The notes: generated by a model not told the origin, from the letters alone. Counted from the first letter of the stretch, positions 51,331 to 60,694 are shown. The stretch is 64,000 nt of DNA from Halomarina halobia (GCF_029338575.1 NZ_CP119993.1:186001-250000); one strand, 5' to 3'. Numbers and translations: made by a program.

Positions 51331-52365
51331 ATGTCGTGCAACAGAAGACAGTTTATCAGGGCCGTCGGGGTAACGGGAGCCGTCGGGATGGCGGGCTGTA
51401 TCGGCGGGGACATCGGTGGTGGTAGTGGGATCTCCAGCGACGCTACCGACTGGAGTTTCGGCATTACGCGCGAGGGGACCATCGGATACGTGAAAGCCAG
51501 CGGCTGGGCTCGCGTCTTCGACCAGGCGGACACGGAGATCTCCCTGACCCTCAACACGACTGGCGGATCGGAGGAGGCGTACAGGCTCTGTGCCGCAGGC
51601 GAGAATCACATCACGAGAGGGACGAGCGCGATGGGGATGGCGTCCTACAACGAGGAGAGTCGACCGGGAGCCAACTTCGGTAGCGACAACGCCGTTCCGA
51701 CCGTCCCCCAGCAGGTCATGGCGGTCAGCGACCTCCGCCCGTTCTGGGTTACTCCTGACGATAGCATTCAATCGATCGAAGACCTGCAGGGCAAGACCGT
51801 TCACAACGGCGCCGCCGGCTCCCGGTTCGTCGGCGCGATTCCGTTCGACAGCATCGGATTGAACAACGTCGAATTGATGCAGGGAGACTGGTCCGACATT
51901 CCGTTCGCGCTCGAGGAGGGGCGAGTCGACGCCGCATACGCGTACGTCATGGCGAGCGGGACGTCGCTTCCGGGGTGGGCCGAGCAGTTGGCCAGCATGG
52001 ACAACCTCCGAATCCTCGAATTTTCCGACAGTCACGTACAGAAGTTCCAGGAGGATCCGTATCTCAACGTCACCGAGGTCCCGGTCAGCGAAGTGTTCCC
52101 GTTCGAGACGAACGTCGACACGGTCAAGTCGCCCACGGCGCAGTACCAGTGGTACGTCCACCCCGACCTCAGCGCGGAGAACGTACAGGAGTTCTGTGAG
52201 GTGTCGTTCAATCACGTGAACGAACTCCAGGGCGTCCACGACGCGCTCGGGCTGTTCAACCCGGAATACGCGGTGGAGGGTCTCGCCAAAGCGCCGGTGC
52301 ATCCGGGTGCCGCCCAGTGGTACAGGGACAACGACCTCTGGAACGACGACCTGATCGAGGGGTAA
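51331..52365 (+). CDS. TAXI family TRAP transporter solute-binding lipoprotein
   Basis: A 344-residue extracellular receptor. Tat motif NRRQFIRA at residues 4-11, hydrophobic core, lipobox MAGC with Cys23. The mature part begins DWSFGITREGTIGYVKASGW and contains SIEDLQGKTVHNGAAGS and FALEEGRVDAAYAYVMASG, the TAXI pattern of a glutamate/carboxylate-binding fold. The ATG at 51322 is another possible start. It feeds the fused permease that begins 25 bases downstream. Ligand probably an organic acid. Confidence 0.9.
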   Translation: MSCNRRQFIRAVGVTGAVGMAGCIGGDIGGGSGISSDATDWSFGITREGTIGYVKASGWARVFDQADTEISLTLNTTGGSEEAYRLCAAGENHITRGTSAMGMASYNEESRPGANFGSDNAVPTVPQQVMAVSDLRPFWVTPDDSIQSIEDLQGKTVHNGAAGSRFVGAIPFDSIGLNNVELMQGDWSDIPFALEEGRVDAAYAYVMASGTSLPGWAEQLASMDNLRILEFSDSHVQKFQEDPYLNVTEVPVSEVFPFETNVDTVKSPTAQYQWYVHPDLSAENVQEFCEVSFNHVNELQGVHDALGLFNPEYAVEGLAKAPVHPGAAQWYRDNDLWNDDLIEG

Positions 52366-52390
52366 TTATCCCCGTTGACCTAATCACCCA

Positions 52391-54382
52391 ATGTCGAACC
52401 CTACACCCGATCAAGAGCTGACGTGGGAGGAGAAGGGCGACCGGTTACCGGCCCTCGACTTCACCCTCGAGAACGCCCAGTGGTTGTTGCTCACGCTCAG
52501 CGCGGTGGTGTTCTCGGTATACCACATCCTCAACGGCTACGCGTACATCGTGAACAGCGACCAACACACGATACTCTCGCTCGGGCTCTCCGTCTTCCTG
52601 ATGATTCAGCTGGTCGAGGCGGACCTCTCTAAGCTGACCGGGAAGGCCCTCCTCGTTGCGAAGGTACTCGGTTCGGCGCTGATGCTGTACATCACGTACT
52701 ACTTCGTGACGATGTACTCCACGCTGCTCACGCGGATCCTCAACTACACGCAGCAGGAGTACATGTTCGCGCTTGCACTCGTGGCGTTGATTCTCCTCTT
52801 CACGTACCTGCGATACGGCGTCTTCATCACGTCCGTCGTGATCCTGTCGTTCGGATACGCGATGTTCGGATCGTACATCCCGGGCGCGTTAGGACACAGC
52901 AGCATCTCGCTCGCGCGGGTGCTCCAGCGATCCGCGCTCGTGTTCGACATCGGACTCTTCGGGTTCTTGCCGGGGGTCGGCGCCCAGTGGATCGTCATCT
53001 TCCTCGTCTACGCGAGTCTCCTGATCGAGTTCGGCGCGCTCCGACTCGCCATGGACTTCGGCAGACGGATGAACCGGCACCTCCAGTCCGGCGTGCCGCA
53101 ACTGGCGGTCGTCACGAGCTTCATCATGGGGTCGATCTCGGGCAGCGCGGCCGCCAACACCGCGACGACGGGCGCGGTGACGATACCGCTGATGAAGAGT
53201 TACGGGATGGACGGCGAGACGGCCGCGGCCATCGAATCGAACGCGTCCTCGGGGGGACAGGTCCTCCCGCCGGTCATGGGCGCTTCGGCCTTCGTCATGG
53301 CCTCGTTTCTGAACATCAGATATCTCGACGTCATCGTCGGCGCGCTGCTCCCGGCGATCATCTTCTACCTCACCGTCGCGATCACCGTCTACTACGTCAG
53401 TAAGGGGTACGACCTCTCCGAGCCGGACTCCGACGAGCAACTCCTCGAAACGGTGCAGGAGGCAAACCAACCGTGGTACGTCTACGTACCGCTGTTGGCG
53501 TCGGTCCTGTTTCTGATCTACGACCTCGGGATCAGGCAGGTCGGACCGCTCACCGCCGGCTTCCACGCGGTCGTGGTCCTCGTCGGGCTGCAACTCGGCT
53601 GGAACCTGCTCCTCACCGACGACAGGCGGCGGGCCCTGAACGACTACGGTCGCAACCTGGTGGTCGGACTCCAGAAGGGTGCGATCGCCAGCGCGGAGAT
53701 CATGGTCGTCCTCGGCGCGATCGCGATATTCATCAGCATGCTCGGCAGCGGGAACGTCGTGCAGGTGCTGTCGTTCCTCATGCTGGACATCTCGGGAGGG
53801 CTCCTCTTCTCGCTGCTCCTGGTCGCGATGATCCTCTCGGTCATCTTCGGGCTCGGAATGCCGACGGTCGCGGCGTACGTCGTCGTGGTGGTGTTCGTCG
53901 CGCCGGCCGTCGCGGACCTCGGCATCCCGGAGTTCAACACGCACCTGTACGTGTTCTACTTCGCGATCCTCTCGGCGATCACGCCGCCGGTCGCGCTGGC
54001 GGCCGTCATCGCCAGCGGTATCGCCGAAGCGAGTTTCGCCAAGGTGGCGAAGAAGGCGATGATCATGGGAGCACCACTGTTCATCCTCCCCTACACGATC
54101 ATCTACCATCCGAACATTTCGATGTGGGACAGCACTACGCCCCTGACGTTCGTCTACCTGCTCACGACGTTCACCGGAATAGTCACCGTCATCCACTTCG
54201 ACCTGAACTACAACGAGTACGTGTCCGCCGCCGTCAAAACCGTAGCAGTGGCCGTCCTGACTGCGATCATGTTCTGGGGGACGACCACGATCCAGGCGGG
54301 CGGGTTCGTTCTGGCGGTGCTCGTCATCGCTGCGTTCCACTACATGGAGCGCAACTCGCCGAGCCCGGTCGCCTCCGCCTGA
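52391..54382 (+). CDS. TRAP transporter fused permease (4TM+12TM, TAXI type)
   Basis: A 663-residue polytopic membrane protein in which the small DctQ-like and large DctM-like subunits are joined. About sixteen hydrophobic segments are visible. DctM family signatures include FIMGSISGSAAANTATTG, IPLMKSYGMDGETAAAIES, SSGGQVLPPVMGASAFVMAS and SVIFGLGMPTVAAYVVVV. It imports its substrate with Na+ or H+ symport, not ATP. Operon with the TAXI receptor. Confidence 0.92.
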   Translation: MSNPTPDQELTWEEKGDRLPALDFTLENAQWLLLTLSAVVFSVYHILNGYAYIVNSDQHTILSLGLSVFLMIQLVEADLSKLTGKALLVAKVLGSALMLYITYYFVTMYSTLLTRILNYTQQEYMFALALVALILLFTYLRYGVFITSVVILSFGYAMFGSYIPGALGHSSISLARVLQRSALVFDIGLFGFLPGVGAQWIVIFLVYASLLIEFGALRLAMDFGRRMNRHLQSGVPQLAVVTSFIMGSISGSAAANTATTGAVTIPLMKSYGMDGETAAAIESNASSGGQVLPPVMGASAFVMASFLNIRYLDVIVGALLPAIIFYLTVAITVYYVSKGYDLSEPDSDEQLLETVQEANQPWYVYVPLLASVLFLIYDLGIRQVGPLTAGFHAVVVLVGLQLGWNLLLTDDRRRALNDYGRNLVVGLQKGAIASAEIMVVLGAIAIFISMLGSGNVVQVLSFLMLDISGGLLFSLLLVAMILSVIFGLGMPTVAAYVVVVVFVAPAVADLGIPEFNTHLYVFYFAILSAITPPVALAAVIASGIAEASFAKVAKKAMIMGAPLFILPYTIIYHPNISMWDSTTPLTFVYLLTTFTGIVTVIHFDLNYNEYVSAAVKTVAVAVLTAIMFWGTTTIQAGGFVLAVLVIAAFHYMERNSPSPVASA

Positions 54383-54412
54383 GGTTTCCCTTCGCGCAAC
54401 GATACCGATACG

Positions 54413-54418
54413 CTATAG
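54413..54418 (+). promoter_or_regulatory. TATA-like element for the MaoC gene at 54446
   Basis: CTATAG, centred about 31 bases before the ATG at 54446. Confidence 0.4.
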
Positions 54419-54445
54419 GCTGACCTCGCTAGTTACGGCGTGCAG

Positions 54446-54889
54446 ATGAGTGGAAAACACTTCGAGGAGTTCGAGATCGGAGAGACGTTCGAATCGAGGA
54501 CCCGGACCGTCACCGAGGCGGACGTGACGTCCTTTGCCGGATTGTCGGGGGACTACAACGAGATACACGTCAGCGAGGAGTACGCGGCGGGGACGATCTT
54601 CGGCTCCCGGATCGCGCACGGCCCGCTCGTGTTCAGCATCGGCCTCGGTCTGACGACGCAGATCGGGTACACGGACGGAACGGTCGTCGGACTGTACGGG
54701 GTCGACGACATGCGGTTTCCGACCCCCGTCTTCCCGGGGGACACCGTTCGGACCGTCCAGGAGGTCACCGACCTCGAAGAGAAGGAGAAGGGCGGCGTCG
54801 TAACGCTTCGAACGACGGTCTACAATCAGGCCGACGACGTCTGTGTGGTCTGGGACCACCGGAAGATGGTGGAGTACGCCGATTCGTGA
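54446..54889 (+). CDS. MaoC family (R)-hydratase/dehydratase
   Basis: A 147-residue single hotdog. The hydratase-2 motif VTSFAGLSGDYNEIHVSEEY holds the catalytic Asp and His, followed by SRIAHGPLVFSIGLGLTTQ and RFPTPVFPGDTVRTVQEVTD. It should hydrate a trans-2-enoyl-CoA to the R-3-hydroxyacyl-CoA. A GTG two codons upstream is an alternative start. Lies downstream of the TRAP permease and convergent with an SDR that could oxidise its product. Confidence 0.88.
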   Translation: MSGKHFEEFEIGETFESRTRTVTEADVTSFAGLSGDYNEIHVSEEYAAGTIFGSRIAHGPLVFSIGLGLTTQIGYTDGTVVGLYGVDDMRFPTPVFPGDTVRTVQEVTDLEEKEKGGVVTLRTTVYNQADDVCVVWDHRKMVEYADS

Positions 54890-54990
54890 TCGGCCCCGTC
54901 CGACGTGACCGTCGGGATCGTCACCCGTTCGCTCTCGTCGAACGTAGTCGGTGAATCTACGACGCTACCGCGACCTCGCCACCGGTTCGC

Positions 54991-55740
54991 CTAGAAGTGC
55001 GACAGCTTGTCTCGCCGGTAGAGGTCCAGTTCGGCGACGACGTTCGGCGGTTCCTGCCTGGCTGCGAAGGCGATCGCGTCCGCGATCGTCTCGGGCTCGG
55101 TCACTTCGTTCGGTTCGTACCGGTCCTCCGAAACCTCGTCCCTGTACTCCTTTCCGAACTCCGTTCGGACCTCGCTCGGGTTGATCACGGTGACGCCGAT
55201 CTCGTCGGTACCGACCGCTCCCGCCAGGCTGTGTGCGAACCCCCGCGTCCACCACTTCGTCGCCGCGTAGATCGGCGCGCCCGGGCGCGGGTACTGCCCG
55301 GCGAAGCTGGCGACGAAAATCGCGATACCGGACGTCTCCCGGAGGTGGGGGAGCGCTGCCTGCGTGACGAAGAACATGCCGTCGACGTTCACCCCCATGA
55401 CGGTGCGGTACTGCTCGGCCGGCATCGTTTCGACCGTTACGTCCCCCCCGGTGGCGATCCCGGCGTTGTTGACCAGCACGTCCAACCGACCGAACGCTTC
55501 GACGGCCCGCTCGACGGCGTCACGAACGGCCGCTTCGTCGCTGACGTCGGTCGGGAGTACGAGGGCGGTTCCCGCCGTCTCGGACTCGATCCGGTCCGCC
55601 ACCGTCCGTAGCTTCGACTCCCGCCGGGCGACGATAGCGACGTTCGCTCCCTCCGACGCGAGGGTCTCCGCCGCCGCCTTCCCGATCCCAGCGCTTGCAC
55701 CGGTGATAAACGCCGTCTTCCCCGATAGTGGTAGTTCCAT
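54991..55740 (-). CDS. Short-chain dehydrogenase/reductase (SDR)
   Basis: A 249-residue classical SDR: TGASAGIGKAAAETLASEGA, VARRESKL (basic residues suggest NADPH), NNAGIATGGD, catalytic Ser in VASFAGQ and YAATK near 155. The ATG at 55740 has a TATA box 30 bases upstream. Divergent from the thiolase-like/DUF35 operon; a 3-hydroxyacyl dehydrogenase role is plausible. Confidence 0.9.
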   Translation of the reverse strand: MELPLSGKTAFITGASAGIGKAAAETLASEGANVAIVARRESKLRTVADRIESETAGTALVLPTDVSDEAAVRDAVERAVEAFGRLDVLVNNAGIATGGDVTVETMPAEQYRTVMGVNVDGMFFVTQAALPHLRETSGIAIFVASFAGQYPRPGAPIYAATKWWTRGFAHSLAGAVGTDEIGVTVINPSEVRTEFGKEYRDEVSEDRYEPNEVTEPETIADAIAFAARQEPPNVVAELDLYRRDKLSHF

Positions 55741-55765
55741 GGACGTAGCTGTCCGTCGCCACTCA

Positions 55766-55774
55766 GTTATACGT
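55766..55774 (-). promoter_or_regulatory. TATA box for the SDR at 54991-55740
   Basis: ACGTATAAC on the minus strand, centred 30 bases before the ATG at 55740. Confidence 0.5.
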
Positions 55775-55850
55775 ATTGCTCGGGGGAGAACCCCGTTCGG
55801 CGACTCCGGAGGGCGAGAGTTCCCCCCGATCGCCTCGCGGAATCCAAACG

Positions 55851-55856
55851 TATATG
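55851..55856 (+). promoter_or_regulatory. TATA box of the thiolase-like/DUF35 operon
   Basis: TATATG, centred 31 bases before the ATG at 55884; preceded by AAACG, so AAACGTATATG overall. Confidence 0.5.
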
Positions 55857-55883
55857 CCCCGACGGCGTATGCCGTACCGTAGC

Positions 55884-57050
55884 ATGACACGGGTCACTAC
55901 CCCGACCGTCGCAGGCGTCGGGATCATTCCGAACGGAACGCATTCGGTGCCGGAGCGGGACCTCGCCCTGACCGTCGTCCGAGACGCGCTCGAAGACGCG
56001 TCGGCGGACCTCTCCGCCGTCGACGGGCTCTACATGCCCGCCCCGCGCCCGTGGACGCCGCAGGGGTTCTTCTCGACGTACCTCCTCCACTTGCTGGGGC
56101 TCGACGTCGATCGGTCGCTCGAGGTTTCGACCGGCGGCACCAGCGGCGGACAGGCCTTTCACGCCGCGGTGTCGGACGTCCGCGCCGGAACGGTCGACAC
56201 CGCGCTCGTGCTCGCGTTCGAGCGGAACTCGCTGATCGACACGACGGGGCCGTACTTCGAGTACATCCTCAAGGCGTTCGACACCGAGTTCGAGTCGCCG
56301 ATCGGGATGACCGTTCCGGCCGCGTACGCCCAGAGCATGCAGCGGTACGCGTACGAGTACGACGTCGACCGCGAGGACTTCGCCGAGATCGTCGTCAAGA
56401 ACCGGGAGAACGGCGCCGTGAATCCACACGGCCTCTTCGACGATGCCCCGACGCGGGAGGAGGTCCTCGACTCGCGACCGATCGCCGACCCGATCCGGCT
56501 CTTCGACTGTCCGGCCCCCTGTGACGGCGCAGTCGCGATACTCCTCACCGGGGACGACAGCGCCGAGTCGGCGTCGCCGCGGATATCGGTCGCGGGGACC
56601 GGATTCCACCACGCCCCGAGTCACTTCCTGATGAGCCGAGATCCCCGGGTCACGGAGCTCCCGGCCGTCAGACGCGCTGCGGACAGGGCGACCGAAGACG
56701 CGGGCGTCCCTCTCGCCGACGTCGACGTCTTCGAGCCGTACGCGCCGTTTCCGCACGTCGAAGCGATCGTCACGGAGGAGTTCGGCCTCGTCGAGCGCGG
56801 CGGCGGCGTCGACGCCTGCCTCGAGGGCCGGACCGCGCCGGACGGCGAGTTCCCGATAAGCCCGTCGGGCGGGTGTCTCGGCCGGGGACACCCGCCGATG
56901 GTGACGCCGCTCTTCAACTACGTCGAGGCCGTGAAACAGCTTCGCGGCACGGCGTCGACTCAGGTGTCGGGAACGGAGAGCGTCCTCACGACCGCGGAAC
57001 ACGGCCACGTCAACGGTGTGACCGCGACCGTGTTCGCCGCGGAGGTGTGA
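55884..57050 (+). CDS. Thiolase-fold protein lacking the nucleophilic cysteine (SCPx/Ltp2-like)
   Basis: A 388-residue thiolase-superfamily protein. The N-terminal domain has GVGIIPNGTHSVPERDLAL and ALEDASADLSAVDGLY. Where thiolases carry the catalytic Cys, the text is STGGTSGGQAFHAAVSDVRA, with no Cys. The C-terminal GGxxxGHP loop is present as SGGCLGRGHPPM, and the middle EPYAPFPHVEAI replaces the usual DAF segment. Loss of the Cys with retention of the GHP loop is the pattern of Ltp2-type aldolases, which work with a DUF35 partner; that partner is encoded three bases downstream. The start at 55884 fits the TATA box. Substrate unknown; steroid-like or branched acyl-CoA are possible. Confidence 0.85.
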   Translation: MTRVTTPTVAGVGIIPNGTHSVPERDLALTVVRDALEDASADLSAVDGLYMPAPRPWTPQGFFSTYLLHLLGLDVDRSLEVSTGGTSGGQAFHAAVSDVRAGTVDTALVLAFERNSLIDTTGPYFEYILKAFDTEFESPIGMTVPAAYAQSMQRYAYEYDVDREDFAEIVVKNRENGAVNPHGLFDDAPTREEVLDSRPIADPIRLFDCPAPCDGAVAILLTGDDSAESASPRISVAGTGFHHAPSHFLMSRDPRVTELPAVRRAADRATEDAGVPLADVDVFEPYAPFPHVEAIVTEEFGLVERGGGVDACLEGRTAPDGEFPISPSGGCLGRGHPPMVTPLFNYVEAVKQLRGTASTQVSGTESVLTTAEHGHVNGVTATVFAAEV

Positions 57051-57053
57051 CCG

Positions 57054-57449
57054 ATGGACCCGTACACGCGACCGTTCTGGGAGTCCCTCCGGGACGGGAC
57101 GTTCCTGATCCACGCCTGCGAGAGCTGCGAGGAGCGCTTCTTCCCGCCGAGCCCGATCTGCCCGCGCTGTCACTCGACGGACGTCGAGTGGACGGAGGCG
57201 GCGGGTCGGGGGACGCTCTTCTCGTTCACGCGGACCCACGCCACGGCGGCGGCGTTCGACGACGAACTCGTCGTCGGGGTCGTCGAACTGGACGAGGGGC
57301 CCCGACTGCTCGCACCGATCGACGAGTCGTACGACGCCCTCACGATCGGCGACCGCGTCGCCGTCGAAGCCACCGAGTACGACGCCGACTACGACCGCGG
57401 CTGGCTCGAGGGGTATCCGTTCTTCGCGGCGAGCGTCCTCGAGGACTGA
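57054..57449 (+). CDS. DUF35 zinc-ribbon/OB-fold acyl-CoA-associated protein
   Basis: A 131-residue protein. A rubredoxin-like zinc ribbon, HACESCEERFFPPSPICPRC near residue 20-40, precedes an OB fold with GRGTLFSFTRTHATAAA. DUF35 proteins bind and stabilise thiolase-fold partners (Ltp2-ChsH2, HMG-CoA synthase complexes). The thiolase-like gene ends three bases upstream, so the two very probably form one complex. Confidence 0.92.
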   Translation: MDPYTRPFWESLRDGTFLIHACESCEERFFPPSPICPRCHSTDVEWTEAAGRGTLFSFTRTHATAAAFDDELVVGVVELDEGPRLLAPIDESYDALTIGDRVAVEATEYDADYDRGWLEGYPFFAASVLED

Positions 57450-57454
57450 TCGAC

Positions 57455-57481
57455 TTCCTTTCGTTCCTTCGTTCCTCTCGC
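57455..57481 (+). terminator. Pyrimidine-rich tract after the DUF35 gene
   Basis: Repeated CTTCCTTTCGTTCC-type text between two convergent genes. Archaeal termination often uses T-rich tracts, so this is a candidate terminator only. Confidence 0.25.
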
Positions 57482-57567
57482 GGCCGAGGGGGCCGTGGCG
57501 GCAGTCGCGTTCGATACCGAGAACGGAGACGAACACGGAGACGAACGGACCGGAGGTCGATCCGCCG

Positions 57568-59574
57568 CTAGTCCTCGGCGGGGGAAGCGGCGTCAGCCGC
57601 GAACTGTCGGCTGACCCGTTCGCGGATCGGCTTCCGGAGCTGGATCGTTATCAGCCCGAGGATGCCCGCGACGCAGCCGAGGCGGATCAGGATGTCCGGA
57701 TAGACCATCGCGAGGAACCCGAGTACGAAGAAGAGCCCCTTGACGGGGAATTTCACGAGAGGGCTCTCGTGGAAGAACCGACCGTAGTAGTTGAGGCCGT
57801 GAGAGATGCCCAGCGCGCCGAACAGTGCGATGACTCCGGAGAGGAACGTTTCGAGCCCGAAGCCACCGACGACGAGTTCGGGGTTGTAGATGAACGCGAA
57901 CGGCAGGACGTAGATCGGCGCGGAGATCTTCAGCGCCTCGTGGGCCGTCCGCCAGAAGTTGCTGTTGGCGATCCCCGTCGCGACGACGACCGCGATCGCG
58001 ATCGGCGGCGTCAGGCCCGACAGGATCGCGGCGTACAGCACGAAGAAGTGTGCGGCGAGGTCCGGGACGAAGAACTGCTGGATCAACGCCGGCGCGATCA
58101 ACGCCGCAACGATGACGTACGCGGCGACGGTCGGCATTCCCATCCCCAGGACGATCGAGATGACCATCGCGAGGACGACCGCGTTCAACATGACGCCGCC
58201 GGAGAGGTCGAGCAGAGCCAGCGAGAGGACGCCCGGGATGCCCGACGCCTCGAAGACGTCGACGACGCCGTTGATGGCCGCGATGATGATCGCGATCGGC
58301 GCGAGGATCATCGCGCCCTCCCTGAAGCCGTTCGCCGCGTCGCCGAGCAGCGTCACGAACTCGGACCCCAGGTCACCGCTCTCCGTCGCCGTCTGCAGTA
58401 GTGGGAACGTAAAGCCGGTGACGACCATCGCGACGACGGTGTACAGCGCGGCCGTGAGTACCGTGTACTGGAGCACGCCGAGCATGTAGATCAGGATCGC
58501 GAACGGGATGCCGAACCGGACACACTGGATCACGAACTCCCTCTGGGACATCCGCTCGTCGAACTGGCTCTCGACGTCGATCTTGGCCGTCTTTCCACGG
58601 AGCTGTCCGATACCCTTGTAGTGGACGGCGATGGTGACGGAGCCGTAGAAGATCATCGCGGGAATGACGCCCGCGACGATCACGTCGAGGTACGTGATAC
58701 CGAGCAACGAGGCCATCACGAACGCCGCCGCGCCCATGATCGGGGGCATGATCTGTCCGCCGGTCGAGGCGACGGACTCGATCCCACCTGCGGTCTCGCC
58801 CTTCATCCCCGTCTCCTTCATCAGCGGGATCGTGAACGAACCGGTGATCGCCGTGTTCGCCGCCTGACTGCCGGTGATCGAGCCGATGATGATGCTCGAG
58901 GTCACCGCCGAGAGTGCGACGCCGGATCGGACGAAGTTGGCCGACCGGAGACCGATCCGCATGATGAGGTCGAACGCCCCGAAGCCGCGCATCAACCCCG
59001 CGTACAGCAGGAAGAGAGCGACCCACGTCGCGATGATCCGGGAGATCGATCCGTAGACCCCCTGGAAGTCCAGGACCATGATGCTCATCATCCGATCGAC
59101 GCTGAACCCGCCGTGACGCAGGATCCCCGGAGCGAGGTCACCGTAGAGCCCGTAGAGCAGCACGCCGACGATCACGGCGAGGAACGTGAGTCCGTAGGCC
59201 CGATACGACAGGTAGAGGATCACCAGGAAGAACGCCGTGGCGATCGCGTACTCGCGGGGCAACGCCGTACCGACGCGAACTCGCAACAGTATATCGTAGA
59301 ACGCGATCATGTACGCCGTCGTTCCGGCAGTCACGATGGCGGAGAGGGAGAGCCCCACCAGCTCCAGCGTCTCCCCGTCCTCGTACGCCTCGATGAGCTC
59401 GTTCCCGAGATACACGAGGATGATAGAACCCAGGAAGATGACGGTGAACAGGATCCGCTGGATCCCCTGCGTGAACGCGTAGTACAGGACCCAGACCCAG
59501 GTGATGATCGCTAATCCCGTTACTACGTCGTTGGCGAGCTCCAACCGGCTCCTGTTCGAGATGGAATATACCAT
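57568..59574 (-). CDS. TRAP transporter fused permease (TAXI type), second system
   Basis: A 668-residue polytopic protein with the fused 4TM and 12TM parts. Signatures: SSIIIGSITGSQAANTAITG, MKETGMKGETAGGIESVAS, GGQIMPPIMGAAAFVMAS and SIVLGMGMPTVAAYVIVAAL. The second gene of a minus-strand operon, 34 bases after its TAXI receptor. Paralogue of the permease at 52391, with clearly divergent sequence, so it probably takes another acid. Confidence 0.92.
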   Translation of the reverse strand: MVYSISNRSRLELANDVVTGLAIITWVWVLYYAFTQGIQRILFTVIFLGSIILVYLGNELIEAYEDGETLELVGLSLSAIVTAGTTAYMIAFYDILLRVRVGTALPREYAIATAFFLVILYLSYRAYGLTFLAVIVGVLLYGLYGDLAPGILRHGGFSVDRMMSIMVLDFQGVYGSISRIIATWVALFLLYAGLMRGFGAFDLIMRIGLRSANFVRSGVALSAVTSSIIIGSITGSQAANTAITGSFTIPLMKETGMKGETAGGIESVASTGGQIMPPIMGAAAFVMASLLGITYLDVIVAGVIPAMIFYGSVTIAVHYKGIGQLRGKTAKIDVESQFDERMSQREFVIQCVRFGIPFAILIYMLGVLQYTVLTAALYTVVAMVVTGFTFPLLQTATESGDLGSEFVTLLGDAANGFREGAMILAPIAIIIAAINGVVDVFEASGIPGVLSLALLDLSGGVMLNAVVLAMVISIVLGMGMPTVAAYVIVAALIAPALIQQFFVPDLAAHFFVLYAAILSGLTPPIAIAVVVATGIANSNFWRTAHEALKISAPIYVLPFAFIYNPELVVGGFGLETFLSGVIALFGALGISHGLNYYGRFFHESPLVKFPVKGLFFVLGFLAMVYPDILIRLGCVAGILGLITIQLRKPIRERVSRQFAADAASPAED

Positions 59575-59608
59575 TATGTCTGTGATCGGTGACGGGGGTT
59601 CCGGGGTG

Positions 59609-60694
59609 CTATTCGTCGCCGCGGGTCCAGCTGTCGTCCCAGACGCCGTTCTCCTCGTACCAGTCCGCCGCCCCGGGGTGAATCGGGATCTCGTCCGTGT
59701 GGGTCAGCGCGAACGTGAAGTTCGACGGATCGGACCAGTCGAGGATCGTGGGGTTCGCCTCCTGCATCGACTTGTAGTTGTTGTGGCAGATCTCCATCAG
59801 GTCGTAGATGGCGTCCGCGGGGATGTCCGGGCTGAAGTAGTACGGGTAGGTCTCCGTCCACGTGTGCTTCGGGAAGTCGCCGCCCTGCACGTCCTGCTCC
59901 CAGCCGCCGATCTCGTCGACCTCCTCGTAGCCCGCGCCGGCGAAGTCCTTCGCCGCCTGCACGTACTCGTCGGTCATCTCGATCGCCCTGACGGAGACGC
60001 GCGAGTCGATCTCCGACGCCCACGAGGGGAGCTGGGTGTAGTTCGAGGTGTACACGATGAACGCCTCGACGCGCCCCTCGGCGAGCGCGCTCGCCGCCTG
60101 GCTCGTTTCGACGTTGACGACGTTCTTCGAGAGTCCCTCCCAGAGACCGGCCTTGCCGTACATCTCCTCGGTCATGGCGCGTAGCCCCCATCCGGCGGGG
60201 AGGCAGTAGACATCCCTCCCGGGGAGATCGTCGGTGGTCTCGATGTCGCTGTCCTCCAGGGCCATCCAGTAGAGGTTCAGCGAGAGGTGACCGAACCCCA
60301 GCTGCGGGAAGGTGTCGACGTTGTCCGGCGGCGCGAACGGGCCCGTCTCGGAGAGCGCCTGGTTCATGATGTAGTTCCCCGCGGAGTAGGAGTTGATCTC
60401 CCCGTCGGCGTACAGCCGGATCGACTGGGGGTCACCCCCCGCGTCCTGGGTGATGAAACTGAGGTAATCCGACTGCTGACTTACTACCCGCTGAATCGCC
60501 TGCGAGTTCCCGTACGTCGACGATCCGGAGGACGACGAGCCGACGGTCAGGTCCACCGGTTGTTGACCGCCACCTCCGCCACCGCCACCGCCGCCTCCGC
60601 CACCTCCGCCGAGACAGCCCGCAAGTGATAGAGCTCCGACCCCAGCCGCTCCCCTCAGTACGTTCCTACGTGTCTGTCTGCCATTCTCAGCCAT
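59609..60694 (-). CDS. TAXI family TRAP solute-binding lipoprotein, second system
   Basis: A 361-residue receptor. Tat motif TRRNVLRG at residues 8-15, hydrophobic core, lipobox LAGC with Cys27, then an unusually long glycine run of about 16 residues encoded by GGN codons (60548-60606 region). The mature protein shows VDLTVGSSSSGSSTYG, TTDDLPGRDVYCLPAGWG and ALAEGRVEAFIVYTSNY. First gene of the second TRAP operon. Confidence 0.9.
   Translation of the reverse strand: MAENGRQTRRNVLRGAAGVGALSLAGCLGGGGGGGGGGGGGGGQQPVDLTVGSSSSGSSTYGNSQAIQRVVSQQSDYLSFITQDAGGDPQSIRLYADGEINSYSAGNYIMNQALSETGPFAPPDNVDTFPQLGFGHLSLNLYWMALEDSDIETTDDLPGRDVYCLPAGWGLRAMTEEMYGKAGLWEGLSKNVVNVETSQAASALAEGRVEAFIVYTSNYTQLPSWASEIDSRVSVRAIEMTDEYVQAAKDFAGAGYEEVDEIGGWEQDVQGGDFPKHTWTETYPYYFSPDIPADAIYDLMEICHNNYKSMQEANPTILDWSDPSNFTFALTHTDEIPIHPGAADWYEENGVWDDSWTRGDE

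Noticed and set aside
52889..54340. 483-residue antisense frame over the TRAP permease
   Set aside because: Charged, repetitive text produced by the complement of hydrophobic codons.
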